DNA of 64,000 nucleotides from Streptomyces sp. NBC_01750 (GTDB lineage Bacteria; Actinomycetota; Actinomycetes; Streptomycetales; Streptomycetaceae), in the NCBI RefSeq assembly GCF_035918095.1, contig NZ_CP109137.1, positions 6,884,001 to 6,948,000 on the forward strand, given 5' to 3'. A program made the position numbers and the translations under genes. How positions within the stretch are numbered: the first letter of the stretch is position 1; every line of letters starts with the position of its first letter. Below are positions 6,894-18,756 of the stretch, piece after piece. The notes below the pieces were generated by a model. That model saw nothing but the letters and a program-made list of their open reading frames with translations. It ran no database searches and was not told where the DNA came from.

Positions 6894-8459
6894 GTGAGTG
6901 CCGACTCCCTCGGCGACTCGCTCGGCGACTCCCTCGGCGAATCCCCGGGCGCTTCGTCGGAGGCTGCCGATTCCGTGGGTCTCGCCGTCCTCGACACACA
7001 CGCGCGTTACCTCTTCGCGGACCGCGGCTACTGCCGGATCGCGGGGGAGGTGTACGCCGGGCTCGTGGGCAGTCCCGTGAACCCGCGAGTCCGGCCGAGA
7101 GTCGGCTCCGAGCTGCTCCTGGCCGGAGTGCTCGCCGACGGCAACCCTCGCGTTCATGTCACCGAAGCAACCCGTTGTACCTGGCAACGTCTGACCATCG
7201 ACAAAGACGTCGTCGCACTCATGGGCATCATCGTCGGGACCACACCCGCCCGGGCCGCCGAGCGGGAGTCCGCTCCGTACCGCGTCTCCGTCGCCGAGTC
7301 CTCCGATCGGATCGGCACGACGCTCGACGAGGACACCACCTGCCGGGAGGCGGTGAGCTTCCTCAGTCCCGGCCTTGCCGACGCGGCCGAGGTGGACCTG
7401 CTCCTCACGTCACCTCCGACGCTCTCCCCGGCCGGCGGTGACCTGCGCGCGATACCGCTGCCCGGTGTGTACCGCGCCGCCGTGGCCGGACGCGCGGATC
7501 TGCTGCCGCAGCGCCCGGCGGACCCGCTCGGGGCCGCGGTGCGTGCGATGCACGGCAGCCGCCCCGTCCTCGACGACCGGGTGCTGGCTGTGCCGCTCGT
7601 CGCTCACGGCCACGTCCTGGGCGCGGTGCTGGCCGCGCGGACACACGGCAGGTTCGATCGGGACGATGTGCTGATCGTCCAGTCGGCGGTTCTGCGGGCT
7701 GCCACGGCTATCGAGCATTCCCGTCTGTACGGTCAGGCCCAGCGGACCGCTGTGCAGCTCCAACAAGCCCTGCTCACCGAACCCGGACGCCCGCACCCCA
7801 ACCTGCAACTGGCCACCCGCTACCTGCCCTCCGGCTCAGGCACCATCGTCGGCGGCGACTGGTTCGAGACCGTGCGCCTGCACTTCGGACGGACTCTGCT
7901 GGTCATGGGCGATGTGATGGGGCACGGCGTGGAAGCCGCGGTCGACATGAACAGCTATCGCTCCACGCTGCGCGATGTCGCGTCCGCCGATCTTCCGCCG
8001 GACCGGGTGCTGCGCCAGCTCGACGTGATCATCTCCGAGTCCACCAGGCGGCCCGCCACATGTCTGCTGGTACGGGTGGACCCCGTGCGCGGCACCGGCG
8101 CCTTCTCCAGCGCCGGCCATCTGCCGCCCGCCGTGTTCGGCGGGGGCGGCGGGGCGGACCTGGTACGCGTGCCCGTCGGGCCGCCTCTCGGCACAGGACT
8201 GGGCGGATACGAAATCGCCACTCGCGAGCTCCACCCCGGTGACACCCTGCTGCTGTTCACCGACGGGCTGGTCGAACGGCGGGGAGAGGACATCGACTCC
8301 TCCCTCGCCCGCCTCGCACGGGTACAGGCCGCCCCCGGCATCACCGTCGACGGACTGCTGGACGAGGTCCTCGGCCAGCTGGACGCCGCTCACGCGGACG
8401 ACGACGTCGCCCTCATGGCCGCACGCATCCGGCGCAGGCCGGCGTCGGATCACCACTGA
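6894..8459 (+). CDS. SpoIIE-family PP2C phosphatase with N-terminal sensory domains
   Basis: This 521-residue protein has an N-terminal PAS-like segment (GLAVLDTHARYLFADRG), a GAF-like middle and a C-terminal SpoIIE-type PP2C phosphatase domain (about residues 300-510). Metal-binding motifs are GGDWF, GDVMGHG, SSAGHLPP and FTDGLVE. In Streptomyces such proteins usually dephosphorylate anti-anti-sigma factors; no kinase or antagonist gene is next to it. GTG 6894 is preferred because GGGAGGAGG lies 7 nt upstream; the longer in-frame ATG 6831 has no such site. Residues 4-15 are three copies of DSLG, a small repeat just after the start. Confidence 0.88.
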   Translation: MSADSLGDSLGDSLGESPGASSEAADSVGLAVLDTHARYLFADRGYCRIAGEVYAGLVGSPVNPRVRPRVGSELLLAGVLADGNPRVHVTEATRCTWQRLTIDKDVVALMGIIVGTTPARAAERESAPYRVSVAESSDRIGTTLDEDTTCREAVSFLSPGLADAAEVDLLLTSPPTLSPAGGDLRAIPLPGVYRAAVAGRADLLPQRPADPLGAAVRAMHGSRPVLDDRVLAVPLVAHGHVLGAVLAARTHGRFDRDDVLIVQSAVLRAATAIEHSRLYGQAQRTAVQLQQALLTEPGRPHPNLQLATRYLPSGSGTIVGGDWFETVRLHFGRTLLVMGDVMGHGVEAAVDMNSYRSTLRDVASADLPPDRVLRQLDVIISESTRRPATCLLVRVDPVRGTGAFSSAGHLPPAVFGGGGGADLVRVPVGPPLGTGLGGYEIATRELHPGDTLLLFTDGLVERRGEDIDSSLARLARVQAAPGITVDGLLDEVLGQLDAAHADDDVALMAARIRRRPASDHH

Positions 8460-8498
8460 GGTGCCGAGCTCGTAGAGGCACCACCGGGCGCCGCGGCT

Positions 8499-9314
8499 TC
8501 ATTCCCGGACTGTGCTGCTGGTGACGGTGAACAGGGCGCCGTCCGGATCGCGCAGCGTCGCCTCTTCACCCTCCGGCATCGAGTGCCGTTCCAGGACGAG
8601 GCCCCCATTGCGGCGGGCCGCTTCCACGGTGGCCTCGACGTCGCCGACCGGGAAGTGGCAGTGCCAGTGGGGCCGGAGCGTGGGGTCCGGTGCCGCCCCT
8701 GTCGCGCCCGAGCTGAGGCGCGCGAGCACATGCCCCTTGCGGCGGAGCACGACTTCGTCCTCCTCGTAGTCGACCTGGCAGGAGCCGGGCCGCTCGGATG
8801 CCCATTCGAGGACTTCGCCGTAGAAGATCGCCGCCTCGAAGGCGTTGCGGGTCCGCAGCCGAAGCCAGACGGGCGCCCTCTTGCGCCCGGTCAGCCATTC
8901 GGAGACCAGCAGTCCCTCCCAGATACCGAAGACGGCGCCGTCACGGTCGGCGGCCAGCGCCCCCCGCCCCATGGGAAAGGCGAGCGGGCCCACCGCGACG
9001 GTGCCGCTCCGCTCCCGGATACGCGCGGCGGTCTCATCCAGATCGGCGACGGCGAAGTACGGGGTCCAGGCGACGGCGACCTGAAACGCCGACGCCAGCG
9101 CCCCGATTCCGGCGACCGGTGCGCCCTCGGAGAAGGCGGTACTGAACTCGTCGCCCAGGCTGCCCTTCCGGAACACCCACCCCATCACCGCGCCGTAGAA
9201 ATCCTGCGCGCCCTGCAGGTCACGTGCCATCAGGCTGACCCAGCTCGGCGCGCCGAACACTTCGGCGCTCGATGTCACTCCGGCGGATCCGGCTGGTCTC
9301 GTTGGTTTGTCCAT
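8499..9314 (-). CDS. VOC superfamily (glyoxalase-like) protein, two domains
   Basis: A 271-residue protein with two consecutive vicinal-oxygen-chelate modules (about 15-125 and 145-265). The first starts PSWVSLMARDLQGAQDFYGAVMGW, and the second repeats the pattern with RNAFEAAIFYGEVLEW. The FYG..LGW-type element is typical of the two-domain VOC proteins common in Streptomyces. The function (isomerase, dioxygenase or resistance-type binding) cannot be assigned. ATG 9314 is chosen as the first good start before the conserved domain, but its ribosome site is weak, so the N-terminus is uncertain. It converges with the SpoIIE-type gene. Confidence 0.8.
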   Translation of the reverse strand: MDKPTRPAGSAGVTSSAEVFGAPSWVSLMARDLQGAQDFYGAVMGWVFRKGSLGDEFSTAFSEGAPVAGIGALASAFQVAVAWTPYFAVADLDETAARIRERSGTVAVGPLAFPMGRGALAADRDGAVFGIWEGLLVSEWLTGRKRAPVWLRLRTRNAFEAAIFYGEVLEWASERPGSCQVDYEEDEVVLRRKGHVLARLSSGATGAAPDPTLRPHWHCHFPVGDVEATVEAARRNGGLVLERHSMPEGEEATLRDPDGALFTVTSSTVRE

Positions 9315-9642
9315 CACTCGGCGTCCCGGTCGGATTGGGGCATTCTGCACCCACAGCCCCCTCATCCTCCCCTGAACCGGGCAGGCTCGCGAACCGCGCG
9401 CATACCCTCAGTGACCGAAAGGACAAGGCGCTCAGCTCCGCCAGGCAGGTCAGCGGCGTTCAGCCCGCCGAGGTCCCGGCCTTGTTCGGGCATCCTCGGC
9501 CCGGCCGAGTGCGCCCGGTGTGCGGCGGTCATCGGCCGGGTGACCGGACGGTGCGGGACATCCGTCAGGTAGCGCGTGGCCCACTCGGCAGCGGCCCCAG
9601 ACGGCCCAGGACGGACAAGAAGCCTCCTGACCTGCGGGCCGG
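9315..9642. other. 328-bp intergenic stretch between a VOC gene and murA2
   Basis: No credible gene is visible. It must contain the promoter of the downstream VOC gene and the end of the murA2 transcript. Only a weak hairpin is seen, with 7-bp arms GCCGAGG (9467-9473) and CCTCGGC (9494-9500). Confidence 0.5.
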
Positions 9643-11172
9643 TCAGATGTCGCGGAAGATCTCGATCTGCGCGCCCACCGAGTTGAGGCGCTCCGCCAGA
9701 TCCTCGTAACCCCGGTTGATGACGTACACATTGCGCAGTACGGAGGTGCCCTCTGCCGCCATCATCGCCAGCAGCACCACCACGGCCGGCCGCAGTGCGG
9801 GCGGGCACATCATCTCCGCCGCGCGCCAGCGGGTCGGGCCCTCGACCAGGACGCGGTGCGGATCGAGCAACTGGAGGCGGCCGCCCAGGCGGTTGAGGTC
9901 CGTCAGATAGATCGCTCGGTTGTCGTAGACCCAGTCGTGGATCAGCGTCTTGCCCTGGGCGACCGCCGCGATCGCCGCGAAGAACGGGACATTGTCGATG
10001 TTCAGGCCCGGGAAGGGCATCGGGTGGATCTTGTCGATCGGCGCCTCCAGTTTGGAGGGCCGGACCGTCAGGTCCACCAGCCGGGTGCGGCCGTTGTCCG
10101 CCGCGTACTCCGGTGAGCGGTCGTGGTCGAGGCCCATCTCCTCCAGCACCGCGAGCTCGATCTCCATGAACTCGATCGGGACGCGGCGGATGGTGAGTTC
10201 GGACTCGGTGACGACCGCGGCGGCGAGCAGACTCATCGCCTCGACCGGGTCCTCGGAGGGGCAGTAGTCGACGTCCACGTCGATGGTCGGCACACCGTGC
10301 ACCGTGAGTGTGGTCGTCCCGATGCCCTCGACCTGGACGCCCAGCGCCTCCAGGAAGAAGCACAGGTCCTGGACCATGTAGTTGGAGGAGGCGTTGCGGA
10401 TGACGGTCACACCGTCGTGACGGGCCGCGGCCAGCAGCGCGTTCTCGGTCACGGTGTCGCCGCGCTCGGTCAGGACGATGGGGCGGTCGTGCGCGGTCGT
10501 GCCCTCCACCTTCGCGTGGTAAAGCCCCTCGGTCGCGGTGATGTCGAGACCGAAGCGGCGCAGCGCGATCATGTGCGGCTCGATGGTCCGCGTACCGAGG
10601 TCGCAGCCGCCGGCGTACGGCAGCCTGAACGTGTCCATCCGGTGCAGCAGGGGACCGAGGAACATGATGATCGACCGGGTCCTGCGTGCGGCCTCCGCGT
10701 CGATGGCGTCCATGTCGAGCTGCGCGGGCGGCACGATCTCCAGATCCATGCCCTCGTTGATCCAACGGGTGCGCACCCCGATGGAGTTGAGCACCTCGAG
10801 CAGCCGGAAGACTTCCTCGATACGGGCGACCCGGCGCAGCACCGTACGGCCCTTGTTGAGCAGTGTGCCGCAGAGCAGCGCCACGCACGCGTTCTTGCTC
10901 GTCTTGACGTCGATGGCGCCGGAGAGCCGGCGACGGCCGACCACGCGGAGGTGCATGGGCCCGGCGTAGCCGAGCGAGACGATTTCGCTGTCGAGCGCTT
11001 CACCGATGCGCGCAATCATCTCAAGACTGATGTTCTGGTTGCCGCGTTCGATGCGATTCACCGCGCTCTGGCTGGTGCCGAGTGCCTCGGCCAACTGCGT
11101 CTGTGTCCAGCCCCGATGCTGACGGGCGTCACGGATGAGCTTGCCGATGCGTACGAGGTAGTCATCTGCCAT
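9643..11172 (-). CDS. murA2: MurA-like UDP-GlcNAc enolpyruvyl transferase fused to an N-terminal XRE DNA-binding domain
   Basis: This 509-residue protein has a Cro/CI-type helix-turn-helix at residues 5-63 (WTQTQLAEALGTSQSAV) followed by a complete EPSP-synthase/MurA fold. MurA transfers enolpyruvate from PEP to UDP-GlcNAc in peptidoglycan synthesis. Conserved residues are visible: Lys93-Asn94 (TSKNA), Cys190 in AGGCDLGTR (the fosfomycin-target cysteine), Arg195 and Arg461. The motif that carries the general-base aspartate in MurA (FPTD) reads FPGLNIDN (387-394). It is probably the second MurA of Streptomyces (SCO5998-type). The fused HTH and a palindrome 11 bp upstream of the ATG suggest it may also regulate itself. 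No clear ribosome site precedes ATG 11172. Confidence 0.87.
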   Translation of the reverse strand: MADDYLVRIGKLIRDARQHRGWTQTQLAEALGTSQSAVNRIERGNQNISLEMIARIGEALDSEIVSLGYAGPMHLRVVGRRRLSGAIDVKTSKNACVALLCGTLLNKGRTVLRRVARIEEVFRLLEVLNSIGVRTRWINEGMDLEIVPPAQLDMDAIDAEAARRTRSIIMFLGPLLHRMDTFRLPYAGGCDLGTRTIEPHMIALRRFGLDITATEGLYHAKVEGTTAHDRPIVLTERGDTVTENALLAAARHDGVTVIRNASSNYMVQDLCFFLEALGVQVEGIGTTTLTVHGVPTIDVDVDYCPSEDPVEAMSLLAAAVVTESELTIRRVPIEFMEIELAVLEEMGLDHDRSPEYAADNGRTRLVDLTVRPSKLEAPIDKIHPMPFPGLNIDNVPFFAAIAAVAQGKTLIHDWVYDNRAIYLTDLNRLGGRLQLLDPHRVLVEGPTRWRAAEMMCPPALRPAVVVLLAMMAAEGTSVLRNVYVINRGYEDLAERLNSVGAQIEIFRDI

Positions 11173-11183
11173 GGCTGCACGCT

Positions 11184-11199
11184 ATCTCAGATATGAGAT
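11184..11199. promoter_or_regulatory. Palindrome overlapping the murA2 promoter/leader
   Basis: ATCTCAGATATGAGAT has perfect 6-bp arms around GATA and ends 11 bp before the murA2 start codon. XRE-type regulators bind such short palindromes, and the gene product carries an XRE domain, so autoregulation is plausible. Confidence 0.55.
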
Positions 11200-11220
11200 G
11201 TGATCGTGCACGGGGGGCCG

Positions 11221-11577
11221 TCACGATGGCAGCCGGTGGGCGACCGGGTGTCGCGGTTCGTACAGCGGGAGTTCGGCCCCGCTCGGCATCCGCACTGCGG
11301 CCAGCACGCCCCATCCCTGATCGGTCGGCGACTGCGAGATCTCCACGCCGCGCTCGGTGAGCCCGGCGAGAGTCCGCTCCAAGTCGTCGCACATCAGATA
11401 GAACTCGGCCTTCGGTGCCTCGCTCGTCGGGTGGACGGCGAACTCCGCCGGCGGCAGTTCGAAGATGAGCCAGCCGCGCCCGGCGTCGACATGGGGGAAT
11501 CCGAGCACATCCTTGATGAAGGTCCGGTCCGCGTCCGCGTCCCGGCTGTAGAGGATCACATGCGCACCGCTGAACAT
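11221..11577 (-). CDS. Small VOC-family (glyoxalase/bleomycin-resistance-like) protein
   Basis: A 118-residue single-domain VOC protein. It starts MFSGAHVILYSRDADADRTFIKDVLGFPHVDAG, the usual beta-alpha-beta entry of the fold, and ends GVLAAVRMPSGAELPLYEP with the metal-site glutamate in the last strand. ATG 11577 is chosen because the domain begins there; the reading frame upstream has no similarity to the fold. It lies upstream of murA2 on the same strand with a 48-bp gap, but the palindrome in that gap argues for a separate murA2 promoter. The substrate is unknown. Confidence 0.8.
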   Translation of the reverse strand: MFSGAHVILYSRDADADRTFIKDVLGFPHVDAGRGWLIFELPPAEFAVHPTSEAPKAEFYLMCDDLERTLAGLTERGVEISQSPTDQGWGVLAAVRMPSGAELPLYEPRHPVAHRLPS

Positions 11578-11691
11578 GCTCCGATAGTGAGCCGGGCGCA
11601 GGTGCGCGGCAAGCGCACCGCGGCCGTACGGGCGGCCCGGCCCGCGTCTTTGGTCGGGTCCGGGCATGACCCGGCAGCGGTCATGTACTAG

Positions 11692-14556
<2,865 letters not shown>

Positions 14557-14582
14557 GCACAGCGGCACGGCAGTAGGCAGCA

Positions 14583-14620
14583 AAAGGGCCGCATCCCCGG
14601 TGACGGGGGTGCGGCCCTTT
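14583..14620 (+). terminator. Rho-independent-type terminator of acnA
   Basis: A 16-bp stem (14583-14598 with 14605-14620, one G-T wobble) around a 6-nt loop, ending in CCCTTT. It lies 26 bp after the acnA stop. Confidence 0.88.
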
Positions 14621-14681
14621 CCGTATGAGCTACGGGATCACCAACTACGGGATCCGCAGCGGCCCCGGTGGGGGACAAAAG

Positions 14682-14712
14682 GGCCCGCACCCGGTGGGAC
14701 CGGGTGCGGGCC
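14682..14712. terminator. Second hairpin between acnA and the GH92 gene
   Basis: Perfect 13-bp arms (14682-14694 and 14700-14712) around TGGGA. It lies between convergent genes, 29 bp from the end of the GH92 gene, and probably ends that transcript. Confidence 0.8.
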
Positions 14713-14741
14713 TGTGGTGATGTGTGACCAACTCGTAGTCT

Positions 14742-17700
14742 TCAGGCGAGCAGCTCGACCTCTGAGAGCGTCGCCGCCGTACCCGCCGCCACAAGGCGGT
14801 ACTTCGTGTACGTACCAGGGTTCCCGATGGTGAAGACGCGGGTCTGCTTGTCCCAGGCGAAGGCCTGACCGGTCCGCCTGTCCAGGTCCTGCCAGGTCGT
14901 CCCGTCGCTCGAGCCCTGCAGCACCCAGCCGGCCGGGGCCTTGCCCTTCCCGGACGAGGTGAGGGTGTACTGCACCGCGCGGGTCCTCGACGCCACCGGC
15001 AGCTCCGCCGACTGGAACGACGCCTCCGTCGCGGACGAGTTGTCGAAGAGCGGACCGTCCGCCGCGATCACATCGTGGCGCGGCGACGGCACCTTGTCGT
15101 CCTCGGTTATGGAGACCGGGGCGGCGTTCCTGCCCGTACCCCAGGATGACGGCTTCGGGCCCATCGAGAACTCCAGCGTGCCGCCCCGCGCGATCAGACC
15201 GTGCGGCAGAGCCGTGGAGTTCCAGGTCCTGCCGTTCACCTTCAGGCCCTGGACGTAGATGTTCTTCGCGCTGTTCTCCGGGGCCTTGACCACCAGGTCG
15301 CGGCCGTTCTCCAGATGGACGGTCGCCTTGGTGAAGAGCGGCGAGCCGATCGCGTACTCGCCACTGCCCATCACCAGCGGATAGAAGCCGAGCGCGGAGA
15401 AGAGGTACCAGGCGGACTGCTCACCGTTGTCCTCGTCGCCGTGGTAGCCCTGTCCGATCTCGCTGCCGGTGTAGAGGCGGGAGAGCACCTCGCGCACCTT
15501 CTCCTGGGTCTTCCAGGGCTGCGAGGCGGCGTTGTACATGTACGTGACGTGGTGCGCGACCTGGTTGGAGTGGCCGTACATGCCCATCCGTACATCACGG
15601 GCCTCGGTCATCTCGTGGATGACGCTGCCGTAGGAGCCGACGAAGTCGGGCGAGGCCGTCTCCGGGGTGGAGAAGTAGGTGTCGAGCTTCTTGCCGAGAC
15701 CGGAGCGGCCGCCGTAGAGGTTGGCCAGACCGCGCGAGTCCTGAGGTGCGGTGAACGCGTATCCATAGCCGTTCGTCTCGGTGTAGTCGTAGCCCCACAC
15801 CCGCGGGTCGTACTGGTCGGACGGAACCCGCCAGTCGCCCTTCTGATCACGGCCCTGGAAGAAGCCGGCCTTGGAGTCGAAGAGTGTGACGTAGTTACGG
15901 GCCCGGTTGAGGAAGTACTCGGACTCCTCCTTGTAGCGGGCGTTCTTGGTCTTCTTGTAGAGGGCCTGACCCATCTTCGACAGGCCGTAGTCGTTGAGGT
16001 AGCCCTCCAGCGACCAGGACAGGCCCTCGTGCGTGTCGGTGGAGGCGTAACCGAGGAACGGCGAGGTCTCCATGCCCTTCCGGCCGACGCCCGAGCTGGG
16101 CGGTACCACGGTCGCGTTCTTCAGCGCCGCCTCGTACGCCGCCCCGGCGTCGAAGTCCACACCCTTGACGTACGCGTCGGCGAAGGCCACGTCCGAGCTG
16201 GTGCCGGTCATCAGGTCGGCATAGCCCGGCGAGGACCAGCGGGAGATCCAGCCGCCGTCCTTGTACTGCTGGACGAAGCCGTCCACCAGCTCGCCCGCCT
16301 TCCTGGGAGTGAGGAAGGAGTACGCGGGCCAGGTCGTCCGGTAGGTGTCCCAGAAGCCGTTGTTGACATAGACCTTGCCGTCGACGATCTTCGCGCCGGT
16401 ACGGGTCGGCGTGTCGGGCCCGGTCATCGGCGAGAACGGGCTCGCGTACTGGTGCCTGGGGCTGGACTTGCTGCCGGTGTTCTCGAATCCGGAGTTGGGA
16501 TAGAGGTACAGCCGGTACAGGCTGGAGTAGAGCGTGGTGAGCTGGTCGCGGCTCGCGCCCTCGACCTCGACCTTGCCGAGCAGATCGTCCCAGGCGTCCT
16601 GTGCGCGGTCCTTCACCCGCGCGAAACGGGTGCCGGCCGGAATCTCGTCGGCGAGGTTCTTCTTCGCCTGGTCGACACTGATCAGCGAGGTGGCCAGGCG
16701 CAGATTGACCGTGCGGTCCGTGCCCGCGTTGAAGCGGAGATGGCCGGTGACGCCGTCGGCGCCCGACGCGGTGACCGGCGCGTCGAAGACGCCGTACACG
16801 AAGAGCCGGGTGGCGCCCGTGGACAGTCCGCTCTTGACGTCCGAGAAGCCGGTGAAGGAACTGGTGCCCGGATCGAGGGTCAGGCCGCCTTCCTTGGTGA
16901 CGTTGTCGAAGACGACGCTCGCATCGTCACCGGGGTAGGTGAACCGCATCATCGCCGCGTGGTCGGTCGGTGCCAGCTCGGCCTTGAGTCCGTTCTCGAA
17001 GGTGACCCCGTAGTAGTGCGGTCGCGCGGTCTCCTTCTCGTGGCGGAAGGGGAGCGCGCGCTTGACCCTGTCCGTGTCCGGGGTGCCGGCGGCCGCGGAC
17101 GGCATCAGCTGGAAGGTCTGCCGGTCGCCCATCCAGGGGCTCGGCTCATGGCTGGCGCTGAAGGCCTGCACGGTCGGCAGATTGTCCGCGTTGTTGCCCC
17201 GCGCGTACTCGTACAGCCAGCTCTTCGACGCGGAGTTCGTCGCCGGAGTCCAGAAGTTGAAGCCGTGCGGGACTGCGGTGGCGGGGAAGGTGTTGCCGCG
17301 CGAGAAGGAGCCGCTGGAGTTGGTACCGCGGAGAGTCGAGGCGTAGTCCGAAAGGTGGGCAAGCCGCTTCTCCGGAGCCTTGGGCGCGATCGCAACGTCG
17401 TCGATCCAGCCCTGGAACTTCGCCGGACCCTTGGGGGAGTCGTAGGCCACCAGGATCCGGTCGACTGTCCGGCCGGCCGCGACCGCACCGATCCCGGACG
17501 CGACCTGGTTCCACTGGTTGACGTAGAGCCGCTTGGCGGCACCCTGGCCCTGTGGGGTCAGCAGCCCGCCGTGGGAGTCGAGGGCCTTCAGATCACTGAG
17601 ATAGGTGCCGTCGGTGAAGGCGAGATCCACCGACACGTTCGTGGCCGGGTAATTGAGATCCGTCTCCGGCAGGGACGGGAAGATCCGGTACGAGAGTTCG

Positions 17701-18575
17701 GTGTCGCGACGTACGGCCGTGTTGACGTCGAAGACCTTGTTGTACGAGTAGGCCCGGCCGTCCGGCTTGTGGGTGCCGGCGTACTTCAGCGCACGCTTTC
17801 CGGTGAATCCGGCGTTGGACTTGGCGGTGGGGGAGCCGCTGGGTCCGCGGTCGACCAGGCTGCGCATGTCGTCGGGCGTGGGTGTGCTGGTGTCGCCGTC
17901 TGAGAACTGCACATCGGAGAGCTGGGTGGCATCGGAGGCGCCGTTGTTCTTGGTGATCTCCAGGCGGTAGTGCGCGTACGCCGTCACCTTCGCCGGATCG
18001 TCGATGTCGTACGTCTTGGTCTCGAAGCGCTTTTCAAAGGTCTGGCCCTCGCGGGTGTCCAGGACCTTCCACTCCTTGCCGTCGGCGGAGCCCTTCAGGG
18101 TCCAGTCCCTGGGGTCGCGCTCGGCGTGGTCGTTCGCCGATGTCAGCGCATAGGTGACGACCTTGACCGGCGCGTCCGTGTCGAACTCGATCCAGGCGGT
18201 GGGCTCGAACCCCAGCCATTTGGTGCCCGGCTGAAGATCGACCAGATTCTCCTTGGTCTCACCCGCGCCGGAGTTCTCGTCGCTGGCACGCAGTTCTATC
18301 ACCTTGTCGGTGACATTCCCCGGAATTCCGCTGGAGAATCCGCCATCGACACCCGATGCCCGCTTCTGTCCGTCTGATCCGATTTCGACGGTATTGCGCC
18401 AGTCCGGCTGGGGTTCGTCCGCTTCGAAGGAGGAGTGGAACTCCCGGTCGGGTCCGGCGGGTTGGGCGGGTCGGGCTATGGCGGCCGACTGGGCCGTCAC
18501 CACGAGAAGTGATGCGGCCACCACCACCGCGGCCGCATGGGCGTGTCCGTGCCGAGGTCCGGTTCTGGGCTGCAT
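14742..18575 (-). CDS. Secreted GH92 family alpha-mannosidase with F5/8 type C domains
   Basis: A 1277-residue secreted enzyme. After a signal peptide (hydrophobic core AAAVVVAASLLVV, ending near AIARPA) comes a discoidin/F5-8C-like carbohydrate-binding domain (about 80-235), a linker region, the GH92 beta-sandwich and (alpha/alpha)6 barrel, and a final F5/8C-like domain (about 1150-1277). The barrel contains GDEDNGEQSAWYLFSALGFYP, the GH92 catalytic signature. GH92 enzymes are calcium-dependent exo-alpha-mannosidases that trim mannans and N-glycans. ATG 18575 follows GGGAGGAAAAG. A LacI-type palindrome lies about 31 bp upstream, which suggests sugar-controlled expression. It is divergent from ngcE. 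Confidence 0.92.
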   Translation of the reverse strand: MQPRTGPRHGHAHAAAVVVAASLLVVTAQSAAIARPAQPAGPDREFHSSFEADEPQPDWRNTVEIGSDGQKRASGVDGGFSSGIPGNVTDKVIELRASDENSGAGETKENLVDLQPGTKWLGFEPTAWIEFDTDAPVKVVTYALTSANDHAERDPRDWTLKGSADGKEWKVLDTREGQTFEKRFETKTYDIDDPAKVTAYAHYRLEITKNNGASDATQLSDVQFSDGDTSTPTPDDMRSLVDRGPSGSPTAKSNAGFTGKRALKYAGTHKPDGRAYSYNKVFDVNTAVRRDTELSYRIFPSLPETDLNYPATNVSVDLAFTDGTYLSDLKALDSHGGLLTPQGQGAAKRLYVNQWNQVASGIGAVAAGRTVDRILVAYDSPKGPAKFQGWIDDVAIAPKAPEKRLAHLSDYASTLRGTNSSGSFSRGNTFPATAVPHGFNFWTPATNSASKSWLYEYARGNNADNLPTVQAFSASHEPSPWMGDRQTFQLMPSAAAGTPDTDRVKRALPFRHEKETARPHYYGVTFENGLKAELAPTDHAAMMRFTYPGDDASVVFDNVTKEGGLTLDPGTSSFTGFSDVKSGLSTGATRLFVYGVFDAPVTASGADGVTGHLRFNAGTDRTVNLRLATSLISVDQAKKNLADEIPAGTRFARVKDRAQDAWDDLLGKVEVEGASRDQLTTLYSSLYRLYLYPNSGFENTGSKSSPRHQYASPFSPMTGPDTPTRTGAKIVDGKVYVNNGFWDTYRTTWPAYSFLTPRKAGELVDGFVQQYKDGGWISRWSSPGYADLMTGTSSDVAFADAYVKGVDFDAGAAYEAALKNATVVPPSSGVGRKGMETSPFLGYASTDTHEGLSWSLEGYLNDYGLSKMGQALYKKTKNARYKEESEYFLNRARNYVTLFDSKAGFFQGRDQKGDWRVPSDQYDPRVWGYDYTETNGYGYAFTAPQDSRGLANLYGGRSGLGKKLDTYFSTPETASPDFVGSYGSVIHEMTEARDVRMGMYGHSNQVAHHVTYMYNAASQPWKTQEKVREVLSRLYTGSEIGQGYHGDEDNGEQSAWYLFSALGFYPLVMGSGEYAIGSPLFTKATVHLENGRDLVVKAPENSAKNIYVQGLKVNGRTWNSTALPHGLIARGGTLEFSMGPKPSSWGTGRNAAPVSITEDDKVPSPRHDVIAADGPLFDNSSATEASFQSAELPVASRTRAVQYTLTSSGKGKAPAGWVLQGSSDGTTWQDLDRRTGQAFAWDKQTRVFTIGNPGTYTKYRLVAAGTAATLSEVELLA

Positions 18576-18605
18576 CCTGATCTTTTCCTCCCGTGGAAAA
18601 GGTTG

Positions 18606-18617
18606 GACAACGTTGTC
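18606..18617. promoter_or_regulatory. LacI-type operator candidate upstream of the GH92 gene
   Basis: GACAACGTTGTC is a perfect 12-bp palindrome with a central CG, the usual form of LacI/GalR operators. It lies 30 bp from the GH92 start codon. No LacI-family gene is in the window. Confidence 0.6.
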
Positions 18618-18674
18618 ACCCGCAATTCGCAGGATCCAGTAGGGAGGCAAGTGTGCGGTGGTGTCAAGGGTGTT

Positions 18675-18691
18675 GGATATCCGGGATATCC
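18675..18691. repeat. Tandem self-complementary octamers in the GH92-ngcE divergent region
   Basis: GGATATCC occurs at 18675-18682 and again at 18684-18691. Each copy is palindromic and they are 9 bp apart. AT-rich paired sites are unusual in this sequence and may be a regulator-binding site. The divergent stretch from 18576 to 18993 (418 bp) holds no gene. Confidence 0.5.
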
Positions 18692-18756
18692 GCGAGGTCT
18701 CAACTCGGGAAAGACTGCCGCTCAAACCTGCATTCGATCTTGCCCAGCTGGCGGGA

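Noticed and set aside
15201..17903. 900-codon plus-strand frame over the GH92 gene
   Set aside because: Antisense shadow of a strongly conserved glycosidase; no motif, no ribosome site.
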